NCBI GenBank assembly: GCA_024692235.1
Contig: JAILMW010000005.1
Span: 39,186 to 103,185 of the forward strand
Length of the DNA stretch: 64,000 nucleotides
Source: Saccharofermentans sp.
GTDB taxonomy: Bacteria; Bacillota; Clostridia; Saccharofermentanales; Saccharofermentanaceae
Reading direction: 5' to 3'
Translations under genes and position numbers: made by a program
Part shown: one piece after another, positions 16,663 through 24,720 of the stretch
How positions within the stretch are numbered: position 1 is the stretch's first letter
How the letters are laid out: each line of letters starts with the position of its first letter
The notes under the pieces: model-generated
The model's input: only the letters and a program-made list of their open reading frames with translations
What the model was told of the DNA's origin: nothing
Database searches by the model: none

Positions 16663-19351
16663 GGTAAATCCCAAAAAGGTTGCAGCGTGTACGATGGCCT
16701 TCACTATGGCTATGAGTGCAGTGTTTGCAGGCGGTTGTTCTAAGAAGAACAAAGGGTCTAATGAGAAGGTATCCGCTGACGACGAGTGGTATAACATCAG
16801 CAAGATGGAACTTGCGTCCGATTACGACCCTTCAGAGTTCGATTATCTGAGCAATGAGTCTCTCGGTAAGGTCGGTGATTATTTCCTGGTAGAAACCAAC
16901 GGTAGCTACAAATTACCTGAAGGTGTAGATTACATGACGGCTGATCAGATGGATTACACCGCTGAGTTTATCGATGTGTTCGATGTCAACGGCGACAAGG
17001 TCAACACGATCGATGTAGTTGACACGATAAAGAATTCCGGTCTCGTTGAAGAACTTCAGGCTAACGCTGAGGCAGCCGCAGCGGCAATGGATGAGTTGCC
17101 TGCAGAAGAAGGCGAAGATGCCGATGACCAAGAAGAGACTTCTGATCTTGATGAGATCGAAGAGGAGCCTTCCGAAGAAGATGAAGAGGTCTCAGGTGAC
17201 GAGGAGATTTCCGAAGATGACGAAGAGATCCCCGGCGACGAGGAGATTTCCGATGAAGAGTTCTTCGAAGGGGATATGGAAGAGATCGGAGACATGGGAG
17301 AAATGGATCCCACCGCTCCTTCTTATTACATAAACGGTGTATCTGTTGCAGGTGATAAGGTAAAGGTTAACGTATCGGCATTCGATCTGGCAACTTTCTC
17401 GGATATCTCTTATGAGTTCATTATTGATCCCGCTACAGGTGATGCTACATATTCCTTAGCCGATAACAGTACAGAGTACAGCGGAGGCAGTGAAGGTATC
17501 TCCGATCTGGGTGTTTACAAAGTAGACAGACAGTGGGTTACTGATCCGGAGACTGAGGAATCCTTTTATGATCTCATCATCTCTGACGAAAACGGTATCG
17601 TCAATGAGATCAACCTTGCGCAGGCTCTTCCTGACGAGGATATCTACTGGATCAATTCTATCTTCTACATCGGCGGCGAGGATATCCTCGTAACATATCA
17701 GGGTTCCGACTATAACGGTGTAAAGACACTTAAGATCAACGTTACGAGCGGTGATGTTACTGTTGATGAGGGCGGCGATTATGACTGGCTTTCCGATTAT
17801 GATCTCACCAGTGCTTCTTATGTTGAAGGTTTCGGCAATGTCTTTATGGACGACGAGGGTATACAGGTCGTTGATTTTGACAACAAGACAGTTGAATCCA
17901 TTTTCAGTTTTGATTCCTGCAACATCAACAGAGGCGATGTTACTTCAATGAAGCTCATCAGTTATTCTGAGGATGAGATCATCCTTATGGGTGGTGCTTA
18001 CAGAGTCAGCATGAGCATGACGGATATCGTGCCCCAGCAGCTCATCGTCCTTACAAAGGCCGATTCAAATCCTAATGCAGGTAAGACGATCCTCAAGGCT
18101 GCTACCATCGGTTATATCGATTATGCGATGAGTGAAGCAGTATGTATCTTCAATGAGACAAATCCCGATTACTTCATCAAGTTCGAGACTAAGTATCAGG
18201 CTGATAAGATGATTGATTCAACCGGTCTGGAGACTGAAGAGGAGTGGCGTGAGGCTTCCGATAATGCAGCTATCGAGCTCAGCAATCAGTTGACGGTAGA
18301 TCTTATGGCAGGTGAAGGTCCTGATATCATCTTCGATGCTTCAAGACTTTCTCAGCTCAACAACGACGAGTACCTTCTTGATGTTGCAGACAGGATCTCT
18401 ACAGACGGACTCTTCGGAAGTGTAGTTGACGCTGCAAAGATCGACGGAAAGCTTTATCAGATCCCTCTGTCATTCTATGTAACAGGTCTTGCAGTTCTCG
18501 AGGAGAATGTAGCTGACGGTCAGACAGGATTTACTTTCGATCAGTATAGTGAATTTGTAAGCACAGTATGTAACGGTACCGATCCTCTTTCCATGGATCA
18601 GACTGAATTCTTCATTATGTGCCTTGCTGCTATGAGTGAGCAGTTTGTCGATGAGGAAGGAAAGGTCAATTACGATAACGAGGCTTTCAGAGCGCTTGCT
18701 GAATATACAAATGAGAATGTCATCGCTCCCGAAGGATCCGAGGAAGATATTTACGATATGGGCAGCATGGGTGATTCCCTTACCGAAGCAGGCGCTATCC
18801 AGTTCGATTACGGTTCTTTCCTCGGACTGATCAGCCTTATCGGTGACAAGGCAAATGAGACTAAGATCCTCGGTATACCTTCCATTGACGGAAGAGGCCC
18901 GATGCTCTCCGTAGACTGTTCCGTAGCTATCTCCGCTCAGACAAATGAGGCTGATGCATGCTGGAGCTTTGTAGAGACACTTATGTCTGCGGAGGTTCAG
19001 AAGTACTATGCTTCATCTTCCGGCGGAACACCTATCAGCATTGAGGCATATGAAGAGTCTGCTACAGAAAGTATCGACTCATATAATGATATGATATCTA
19101 CTTACACGAGCTATTTCTCTGAAGCAGAGATCGCCATGTACGGTATCCCTACAGAAACTATCGATTACGATGTTATCGATACATATGAGACGATGATCGA
19201 TTCCTGCAGTGCCGTATCCACGACAGATCCTGCAGTAGAAGCCATCATCAGAGAAGAGATGCCCGCATACTTCGCAGGTCAGAAGACTCTCGACGATGTT
19301 ATCTCCGTTATAGAAGACAGAGTTCAGACCTTCCTTGACGAGAGAGGCTGA
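16661..19351 (+). CDS. Large lipoprotein with C-terminal sugar solute-binding domain, copy 2
   Basis: 896 residues. The start at 16661 is chosen because AAGGAGG ends 8 bp before it; an upstream ATG at 16640 would place the ribosome site inside the gene. The signal peptide ends in FAGGC. As in copy 1, a long N-terminal domain (to about 480) carries a very acidic insert (about residues 120-200, repeated EEISEDDEE-type units), followed by the solute-binding domain (LMAGEGPDIIFDA, DGKLYQIPL, EADACWSFVETLM, VIEDRVQTFLDERG). It is much closer to copy 3 than to copy 1. Its terminator and leader are duplicated elsewhere in the cluster. The ligand is probably an oligosaccharide, given the neighbours. 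Confidence 0.82.
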   Translation: MVNPKKVAACTMAFTMAMSAVFAGGCSKKNKGSNEKVSADDEWYNISKMELASDYDPSEFDYLSNESLGKVGDYFLVETNGSYKLPEGVDYMTADQMDYTAEFIDVFDVNGDKVNTIDVVDTIKNSGLVEELQANAEAAAAAMDELPAEEGEDADDQEETSDLDEIEEEPSEEDEEVSGDEEISEDDEEIPGDEEISDEEFFEGDMEEIGDMGEMDPTAPSYYINGVSVAGDKVKVNVSAFDLATFSDISYEFIIDPATGDATYSLADNSTEYSGGSEGISDLGVYKVDRQWVTDPETEESFYDLIISDENGIVNEINLAQALPDEDIYWINSIFYIGGEDILVTYQGSDYNGVKTLKINVTSGDVTVDEGGDYDWLSDYDLTSASYVEGFGNVFMDDEGIQVVDFDNKTVESIFSFDSCNINRGDVTSMKLISYSEDEIILMGGAYRVSMSMTDIVPQQLIVLTKADSNPNAGKTILKAATIGYIDYAMSEAVCIFNETNPDYFIKFETKYQADKMIDSTGLETEEEWREASDNAAIELSNQLTVDLMAGEGPDIIFDASRLSQLNNDEYLLDVADRISTDGLFGSVVDAAKIDGKLYQIPLSFYVTGLAVLEENVADGQTGFTFDQYSEFVSTVCNGTDPLSMDQTEFFIMCLAAMSEQFVDEEGKVNYDNEAFRALAEYTNENVIAPEGSEEDIYDMGSMGDSLTEAGAIQFDYGSFLGLISLIGDKANETKILGIPSIDGRGPMLSVDCSVAISAQTNEADACWSFVETLMSAEVQKYYASSSGGTPISIEAYEESATESIDSYNDMISTYTSYFSEAEIAMYGIPTETIDYDVIDTYETMIDSCSAVSTTDPAVEAIIREEMPAYFAGQKTLDDVISVIEDRVQTFLDERG

Positions 19352-19374
19352 TACTTCTCGAAATGCTACTTCAT

Positions 19375-19410
19375 AACACCCTTCCGTGTGCTTTGCGGGA
19401 GGGTGTTTTC
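19375..19410 (+). terminator. Terminator after solute-binding copy 2
   Basis: AACACCCTTCC (19375-19385) pairs with GGGAGGGTGTT (19397-19407) with one G-T wobble, then TTTTCC. Bases from 19381 onward recur at 22412, where the left arm is missing. Confidence 0.85.
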
Positions 19411-19449
19411 CTCTACTCTTTATCTTTTTTTAACGATTCTTACTAAAGT

Positions 19450-19535
19450 GTTAGACCACTTCGGAAATGACTTCTATATAATCGATAAATGTAGATCCAT
19501 GATTTGTATACTTGAAATAAGGAGGCAACAAAAAT
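19450..19535 (+). repeat. Duplicated promoter/leader module, copy B
   Basis: Nearly identical to 16578-16662 (same GTTAGACCACTTCGG start, same TATATAATCGATAAATGTA core, same AAGGAGGCAACAAAA ribosome site). The identity continues into the signal peptide codons, showing recent duplication of the whole unit. Confidence 0.75.
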
Positions 19536-22173
19536 GGTAAATCTCAAAAAGGTTGCAGCATGTGCCATGGCGTTCACAATGGCAATGAGCGCTGTATACG
19601 CAAGTGGTTGCGCTAAGAAACCTAAGGGTTCTAACGAGGTAATATCCGCTGATTCCGTATGGTACAACATGGAGAAGCACGAGCTTATACTCGATTACGA
19701 TCCCGCAGATTACGACTACATCTACAGCAAGACGCTGGGCAAGGTCGGTGATTACTACGCAGTAGAAACTACGGGTAATTTGGTTATGCCTTCCGATATT
19801 AACTGGGCTGATACCAACTATATGGATTACTATGTTGACTATATCGATCTTTTCGACGAGAGCGGTAATCAGGTTGATCAGATCGACGTTGTCGATGCAG
19901 TTAAGAATTCCGGCATAGTCGAAGATTATCAGGCGTATATGGAGGAGGCTCATCCAAACCTTGCATTACCTGAAGAATTGCCTGAGGAGCTCGACGAGGA
20001 GATCGTTGAGGAAGACGAAGCTGATGCAGAGACACCTGATGAAGATGCAGATGCTGAAGACGTCTCTGATGAAGAGATATTAGACGAAGAAGATCTCTCC
20101 GACCTTGAAGATATTGATATGCCTGATTCATACAGCAATTTCAACGCCGGCAGCGTTGACATTGTCGGTGATCACATTGCTGTTGATGTATTCTTCATGG
20201 ATTACGTATCTTTTAGTGATATTCATTATCTGGTAACTATCGATCCTGCTACGGGAGCCACTTCTTTTGAGCAGAGAGAAAGTAATGACGCATCCTCAAC
20301 GATAGGAAGCAACGAAGGTATTGTTACCGTTGGTGATTACCAGGTAGAGAAGATCTGGAGGTCATATGGAGATGTCTCTTCTTATGTGCTTAACATTTCC
20401 GATTCTACAGGTCTTGTTAATTCCGTAGATCTTTCAACGAAGCTTCCTGATGAGAATATCTTTGCTATCCAGGGTATATTCGGTATTGACGATAACACAC
20501 TTCTTATCATGTACTACAGCTCGGCTGCCGGCGGCCAGTCATATCTTACGTTGGATATCCGTAGCGGTGATGCAGTGAAGGACGAGAACGGTGATTATTC
20601 CTGGCTTAACAACTTAAATGTTTTTAACTCAAGCTACTTTAGCGGTATCGGTAATGTAGTGCTTAATGACGAAGGTATCCAGGTCCTCGATTTTGATAAC
20701 AATGAGCTTTCCGAGATCTTCAGCTTTGATAACTGTAACGTTAACAGAAATGATGTATCCTACCTGAAGCTCATGAGCTATACAGAGGATGAGATCGTAT
20801 TGGCAGGTATTTCATACAGCGGCTACAGCTTGAGCACTAATGAGATCGTTAATCCCCAGATCATTGTCTTTACTAAGGCTGATTCCAACCCTAATGCAGG
20901 TAAGACAGTCCTTACTGCAGCAACTGTCGGTTATATCGATTATGCAATGAGTGAGGCTGTATGCCGCTTCAATGAGACAAATGCCGACTACTTCATCAAG
21001 TTTGAGAATAAGTACAAGGTTGAAAAGCACGTAGACGAGCTAGACTACAATGATTCTGAGGAATACAGAAAGGCTTACGATGAAGCTGCTATCGAGCTTA
21101 GCAATCAGCTTACTGTAGATCTTATGGCCGGTGAAGGTCCTGATATCATCTTCGATACATCTTCTCTTTCTCAGCTTAACAACGACGATTATCTTCTTGA
21201 TATCTCTGACAGGATCAGCACAGACGGTCTCTTTGCAAACGTACTCGATGCTGCTAAGACAGGCGAGAAGCTTTATCAGATCCCTCTTACATTCGGTGTT
21301 ACGGGTCTTGCAGTTCTTAACGAGAATGTTGATGCAGGTCAGACAGGTTTTACTTTCGAGCAGTATGCTGATTTTGTAAGCACAGTATGTAACGGTACAG
21401 ATCCTCTTGCTATGGATCAGACAGAATTCTTCATCATGTGTATGGAGGCTATGGCTGATAAGTTCGTAACAGAAGACGGTAGGATCGATTACGATAATGA
21501 GGCTTTCAGAGCTTTGGCTGAATTCACAAACGAGAATATCATTCCTCCGATCGAGAGCGATGAGGACGATGTGCTTTATATGGGCGGTACAGGTACTACT
21601 ATCGAAGAGTCAGGTGCTGAACGCTTCGATTACGGTTCCTTCCCTATGTATATCGAGCTCATGGGCAAGCACGCTAATGACACAACTATTCTCGGACTTC
21701 CTTCTGTTGACGGAAGAGGCCCCATGCTTTCCGTAAGCAGCTCCGTAGCTATCTCCGCTCAGACAGCTGAGGCTGATGCTTGCTGGGCATTCGTTGAGAC
21801 TCTTCTTTCCTTTGAGATTCAGGAGTACTACGCTCAGTCCGGAATGGGATGCCCTATCTGTATCGAAGCATATGAGACATCTGCTCAGGAGTTCATCGAT
21901 GATTACAACGAATCTATGGCAAAATATTCTAACTACCTCACTGAGGCAGAGATGGCTATGTTCGGCTTCGACGCTACACCTGTTGAAGCAAGTGTTATCG
22001 ACAGCTATGAGTCAATGATCAATTCATGCTCCGCAGTATCTACAACAGACGCAGCCATCACGGCTATCATCAGAGAGGAGATGCCTGCATACTTCTCCGG
22101 TCAGAAGACACTTGACGATGTTATCTCCGTAATGGAAGACAGAATTCAGACATTCCTTGATGAGCGTGACTGA
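19534..22173 (+). CDS. Large lipoprotein with C-terminal sugar solute-binding domain, copy 3
   Basis: 879 residues, start ATG 19534 with AAGGAGG 8 bp upstream. The lipobox is YASGC. The N-terminal domain and a shorter acidic insert (about 135-185) match copy 2 with many substitutions. The C-terminal solute-binding domain (from about 455) has LMAGEGPDIIFDT, GEKLYQIPL, EADACWAFVETLL and VMEDRIQTFLDERD. The repeated segment VDGRGPMLSVSSSVAISAQT is common to all three copies. The three proteins may bind different chain lengths or linkages. It has its own promoter module and terminator, so each copy seems to be transcribed separately. Confidence 0.82.
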   Translation: MVNLKKVAACAMAFTMAMSAVYASGCAKKPKGSNEVISADSVWYNMEKHELILDYDPADYDYIYSKTLGKVGDYYAVETTGNLVMPSDINWADTNYMDYYVDYIDLFDESGNQVDQIDVVDAVKNSGIVEDYQAYMEEAHPNLALPEELPEELDEEIVEEDEADAETPDEDADAEDVSDEEILDEEDLSDLEDIDMPDSYSNFNAGSVDIVGDHIAVDVFFMDYVSFSDIHYLVTIDPATGATSFEQRESNDASSTIGSNEGIVTVGDYQVEKIWRSYGDVSSYVLNISDSTGLVNSVDLSTKLPDENIFAIQGIFGIDDNTLLIMYYSSAAGGQSYLTLDIRSGDAVKDENGDYSWLNNLNVFNSSYFSGIGNVVLNDEGIQVLDFDNNELSEIFSFDNCNVNRNDVSYLKLMSYTEDEIVLAGISYSGYSLSTNEIVNPQIIVFTKADSNPNAGKTVLTAATVGYIDYAMSEAVCRFNETNADYFIKFENKYKVEKHVDELDYNDSEEYRKAYDEAAIELSNQLTVDLMAGEGPDIIFDTSSLSQLNNDDYLLDISDRISTDGLFANVLDAAKTGEKLYQIPLTFGVTGLAVLNENVDAGQTGFTFEQYADFVSTVCNGTDPLAMDQTEFFIMCMEAMADKFVTEDGRIDYDNEAFRALAEFTNENIIPPIESDEDDVLYMGGTGTTIEESGAERFDYGSFPMYIELMGKHANDTTILGLPSVDGRGPMLSVSSSVAISAQTAEADACWAFVETLLSFEIQEYYAQSGMGCPICIEAYETSAQEFIDDYNESMAKYSNYLTEAEMAMFGFDATPVEASVIDSYESMINSCSAVSTTDAAITAIIREEMPAYFSGQKTLDDVISVMEDRIQTFLDERD

Positions 22174-22205
22174 TAACAACTGTTGATCTTAATCTGAGAT
22201 AATAT

Positions 22206-22250
22206 ATATCCCTCTTATGGTTCGCGGAAACTGTAAGAGGGATATTTCTT
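22206..22250 (+). terminator. Terminator after solute-binding copy 3
   Basis: ATATCCCTCTTA (22206-22217) and TAAGAGGGATAT (22234-22245) form a perfect 12-bp stem, followed by TTCTTTT. Confidence 0.9.
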
Positions 22251-22347
22251 TTGCAAAAAGTTATGTTGTTTCCGGAATTAATCGTATAGAACAGATATAT
22301 GTAAGTCATTTCCCGGCGCAGCACGTACTCGGAAAGGTAATTTCGGG

Positions 22348-22464
22348 ATGGGGAACCCTAAGAAGTTTATTGCCTGTGTTTTGACTCTGATCACAGCGGT
22401 CTTGCCTATGACTTCCGTGTGCTTTGCGGGAGGGTGTTTTCCTCTAATCTTTATCATTTTTTAA
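22348..22464 (+). pseudogene. Signal-peptide remnant of a fourth solute-binding paralogue
   Basis: A 38-codon frame starts with ATG 22348 (GGAAAGG 10 bp upstream). It encodes MGNPKKFIAC, a hydrophobic core and a lipobox FAGGC, then only FPLIFIIF before a stop. Copy 2 starts MVNPKKVAAC and ends its signal in FAGGC, so the remnant is clearly related. From 22412 the DNA is the same as the terminator of copy 2. It reads as a deletion that joined the lipobox codons of a lost gene to a terminator/promoter module. A functional short lipopeptide is the alternative. It lies in the 436-bp gene-free stretch 22174-22609. Confidence 0.6.
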
Positions 22465-22485
22465 ACGTTTCTTACTAAAGTGTTA
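22412..22485 (+). repeat. Duplicated terminator/promoter segment, second copy
   Basis: About 74 bp almost identical to 19381-19454, the first 35 bases exactly so. In the first copy it forms the right arm and tail of a terminator; here the left arm has been replaced by signal-peptide sequence and the stem is lost. Downstream a diverged TTAGA-about 20 bp-TATAATCG element is retained. Confidence 0.75.
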
Positions 22486-22559
22486 GAACAGAAACCCATA
22501 TAGAAGTATATAATCGTAAACGTAAAGAAATGACAGTAGATGGCAACATCACTGACTGA

Positions 22560-22582
22560 CGATTCGTCTATAATGAGAATCG
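22560..22582 (+). promoter_or_regulatory. -10 element inside a dyad, upstream of the permease operon
   Basis: TATAAT (22569-22574) is flanked by CGATTC (22560-22565) and GAATCG (22577-22582), an inverted repeat that could be an operator. No good -35 is visible. The first permease gene starts at 22610 after AAGG. Confidence 0.45.
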
Positions 22583-22609
22583 AAAATAATCAATGGAAAT
22601 AAGGTAACT

Positions 22610-23635
22610 ATGAGTAAGTTTACGGATTTCACAACTGTTTCTGCGTCGGAGACTTCGGTCAAGTCAAAGACTGAAAAGAAAGAGAAGAAGAATCAGATAA
22701 CGCCGGTTACCGTCGATCCCGCAAACAGAGCAAAGCTCCTTGCCCAGAAGAAGAAACTCCATAAGATCAGAAAGATCCAGGAGTGGGGACTGTTCACGGG
22801 ATATCTGACACCAAGCCTTGTCGGCGTTATGTTATTCTTTTTCCTGCCTCTTTTGATGCTGCTTAAGACATCTTTTCAGAAGTCTTCCACTAATACCGAT
22901 TTTATCGGTTTTACCAATTATGAGAGAGTATTGACCAATGAGGCCTTTAAGTTGGCGGCTCGTAACACATTGACTTTCGCCGGCCTTGCAGTGCCCCTCG
23001 CGGTACTTCTTGCGCTCCTTCTGGCGTTGCTTTTGAATTCCGGCCTTCCCGGAAAGAGCGTGTTCAGAAGCATCATATTGAACCCCATGATGGTTCCCGT
23101 TGCTTCAGTCGTTCTTATCTGGCAGGTATTCTTCAGTTATAACGGCGTAATGAACGGATGGGGAGTATCTCATCTCTTCGGTTCGGATAAGATTGACTGG
23201 TTTAAGTCGGAACACGCTCAGATAGTCATACTGGTACTCTTCATATGGAAGAACTTAGGTTATAACATGGTCCTCTTCCTTGCGGCACTGAACAATATCC
23301 CCGGCGAGATATTAGAGTCCGCCATGATGGACGGTGCAGGTGCTTTCAAGAGATTCTTTGCGATCAAGATGCACTACTTAAGCCCCACGTTTTTCTTCGT
23401 GGCTATCATGTCACTTATCAATTCCTTCAAGATATTCAGAGAGGTCTACCTTCTTACGGGTGACCACCCTACAAAAGAACTCTATATGCTCCAGCACTTC
23501 ATGAACAATCAGTTTGAGAAGCTCGATTATTCGAAGCTCTCTGCAGGTGCCATCATAATGTGTATCGTTATGATCATCATCGTAGGCGGCCTGTTCTTCG
23601 CAGAGAGTAAATTTGATGCGGATGTGGAGGAATAA
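22610..23635 (+). CDS. Sugar ABC transporter permease, MalF/LacF type
   Basis: 341 residues. A charged cytoplasmic N-terminus of about 60 residues (KTEKKEKKNQ) leads into six membrane segments. The EAA loop that docks the ATPase is seen as EILESAMMDGAGAFKRFFAI. It is the first of the paired permeases of a CUT1-type carbohydrate importer. The second permease starts 3 bp after its stop. No ATPase gene is adjacent; CUT1 systems of Bacillota often share one MsmK-type ATPase encoded elsewhere. The preceding three large solute-binding lipoproteins and the later small one are the natural ligand donors. Confidence 0.9.
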   Translation: MSKFTDFTTVSASETSVKSKTEKKEKKNQITPVTVDPANRAKLLAQKKKLHKIRKIQEWGLFTGYLTPSLVGVMLFFFLPLLMLLKTSFQKSSTNTDFIGFTNYERVLTNEAFKLAARNTLTFAGLAVPLAVLLALLLALLLNSGLPGKSVFRSIILNPMMVPVASVVLIWQVFFSYNGVMNGWGVSHLFGSDKIDWFKSEHAQIVILVLFIWKNLGYNMVLFLAALNNIPGEILESAMMDGAGAFKRFFAIKMHYLSPTFFFVAIMSLINSFKIFREVYLLTGDHPTKELYMLQHFMNNQFEKLDYSKLSAGAIIMCIVMIIIVGGLFFAESKFDADVEE

Positions 23636-23638
23636 GGA

Positions 23639-24697
23639 ATGGATGCAGAGATAAGAGCACAAAGACGCAGGGCGGCGACTCTCGCCAGACGTCATGTATT
23701 TACGGAAGTACCCCCCATGACATCTTTCTTTGACGCAATGTCAAAGGAAGAGAGGGATGCTTTCTTCAAGAAGGAGAAGGTCCGTTCCGTAAGAGTCCTT
23801 AAGAGACGTAAGGTAACGAAGACCATAAGAATAACGATCTGCATGATCCTGGCGATCGCAGTAGCGGTATTTGCCATCATACCGATCTTCTTTACTTTCC
23901 TTAATTCCTTCATGTCATCACCGGAGATCAAGGATAACTACGGCGTCATCTTCGAGAGCCTTTCGGGACATATGGGGGATAAGGGTGCGACGTACCTTGC
24001 CAAGACCCCTACTCTTAAGCTGGTTCCGCAGAAGGTAAGTATAGAGCAGTATAAGAACCTTCTTTTCATGAGTCCCACTTACCTTTTCAAGTTCTGGAAC
24101 TCCATTATCCTGGTAGTACCCATAGTTGCGGGTCAGATGGCAGTGGCGTGCCTTGCATCCTTCAGCTTTGCAAGGTATCGAAGGAAGAGGCGAGAGGTAT
24201 TGTTCTTCTCATACATCATCCTGATGCTCATGCCCTTCCAGGTAACCCTGGTTCCCAACTACATGATCTCGGATAAGCTCGGTATCCTGAATACCAATTG
24301 GGCGATAATCCTTCCCGGAATATTCTCGACATTCAGTATATTCCTTCTTACAAAGTATATGAGACAGATACCTTCTGCTTACATAGAAGCCGCTAAGCTC
24401 GACGGTGCCACTGAGTGGCAGATCTTCACCAAGATCGCGCTCCCTACATGTAAGAGTGCTATCTTCGCTCTGACGATACTGCTCTTCATAGATTACTGGA
24501 ACATGGTTGAGCAGCCGCTGGTACTCTTGACGGAAGTAGACAAGCAGCCCTTGTCCGTATTCCTGTCGCAGATCAACGAAGCTGAGATAGGTATCGCCTT
24601 CGCGGCATCTGCACTTTATATGATCCCACCGCTTCTGATATTCCTGTGGGGTGAAGAATATCTTGTAGAGGGAATATCAAGATCAGGCGTTAAGTAA
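23639..24697 (+). CDS. Sugar ABC transporter permease, MalG type
   Basis: 352 residues with six membrane segments and an EAA loop AYIEAAKLDGATEWQIFTKI. The N-terminus carries about 60 charged residues before the first membrane segment, and the extracellular loop after it is longer than usual (about residues 100-150). It partners with the MalF-type protein encoded 3 bp upstream. The HlyD-like gene follows 23 bp downstream, which suggests one transcript. Substrate by context: cello-oligosaccharides (inference). Confidence 0.9.
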   Translation: MDAEIRAQRRRAATLARRHVFTEVPPMTSFFDAMSKEERDAFFKKEKVRSVRVLKRRKVTKTIRITICMILAIAVAVFAIIPIFFTFLNSFMSSPEIKDNYGVIFESLSGHMGDKGATYLAKTPTLKLVPQKVSIEQYKNLLFMSPTYLFKFWNSIILVVPIVAGQMAVACLASFSFARYRRKRREVLFFSYIILMLMPFQVTLVPNYMISDKLGILNTNWAIILPGIFSTFSIFLLTKYMRQIPSAYIEAAKLDGATEWQIFTKIALPTCKSAIFALTILLFIDYWNMVEQPLVLLTEVDKQPLSVFLSQINEAEIGIAFAASALYMIPPLLIFLWGEEYLVEGISRSGVK

Positions 24698-24720
24698 GAG
24701 ATTGAGAGGAGATATACAAA

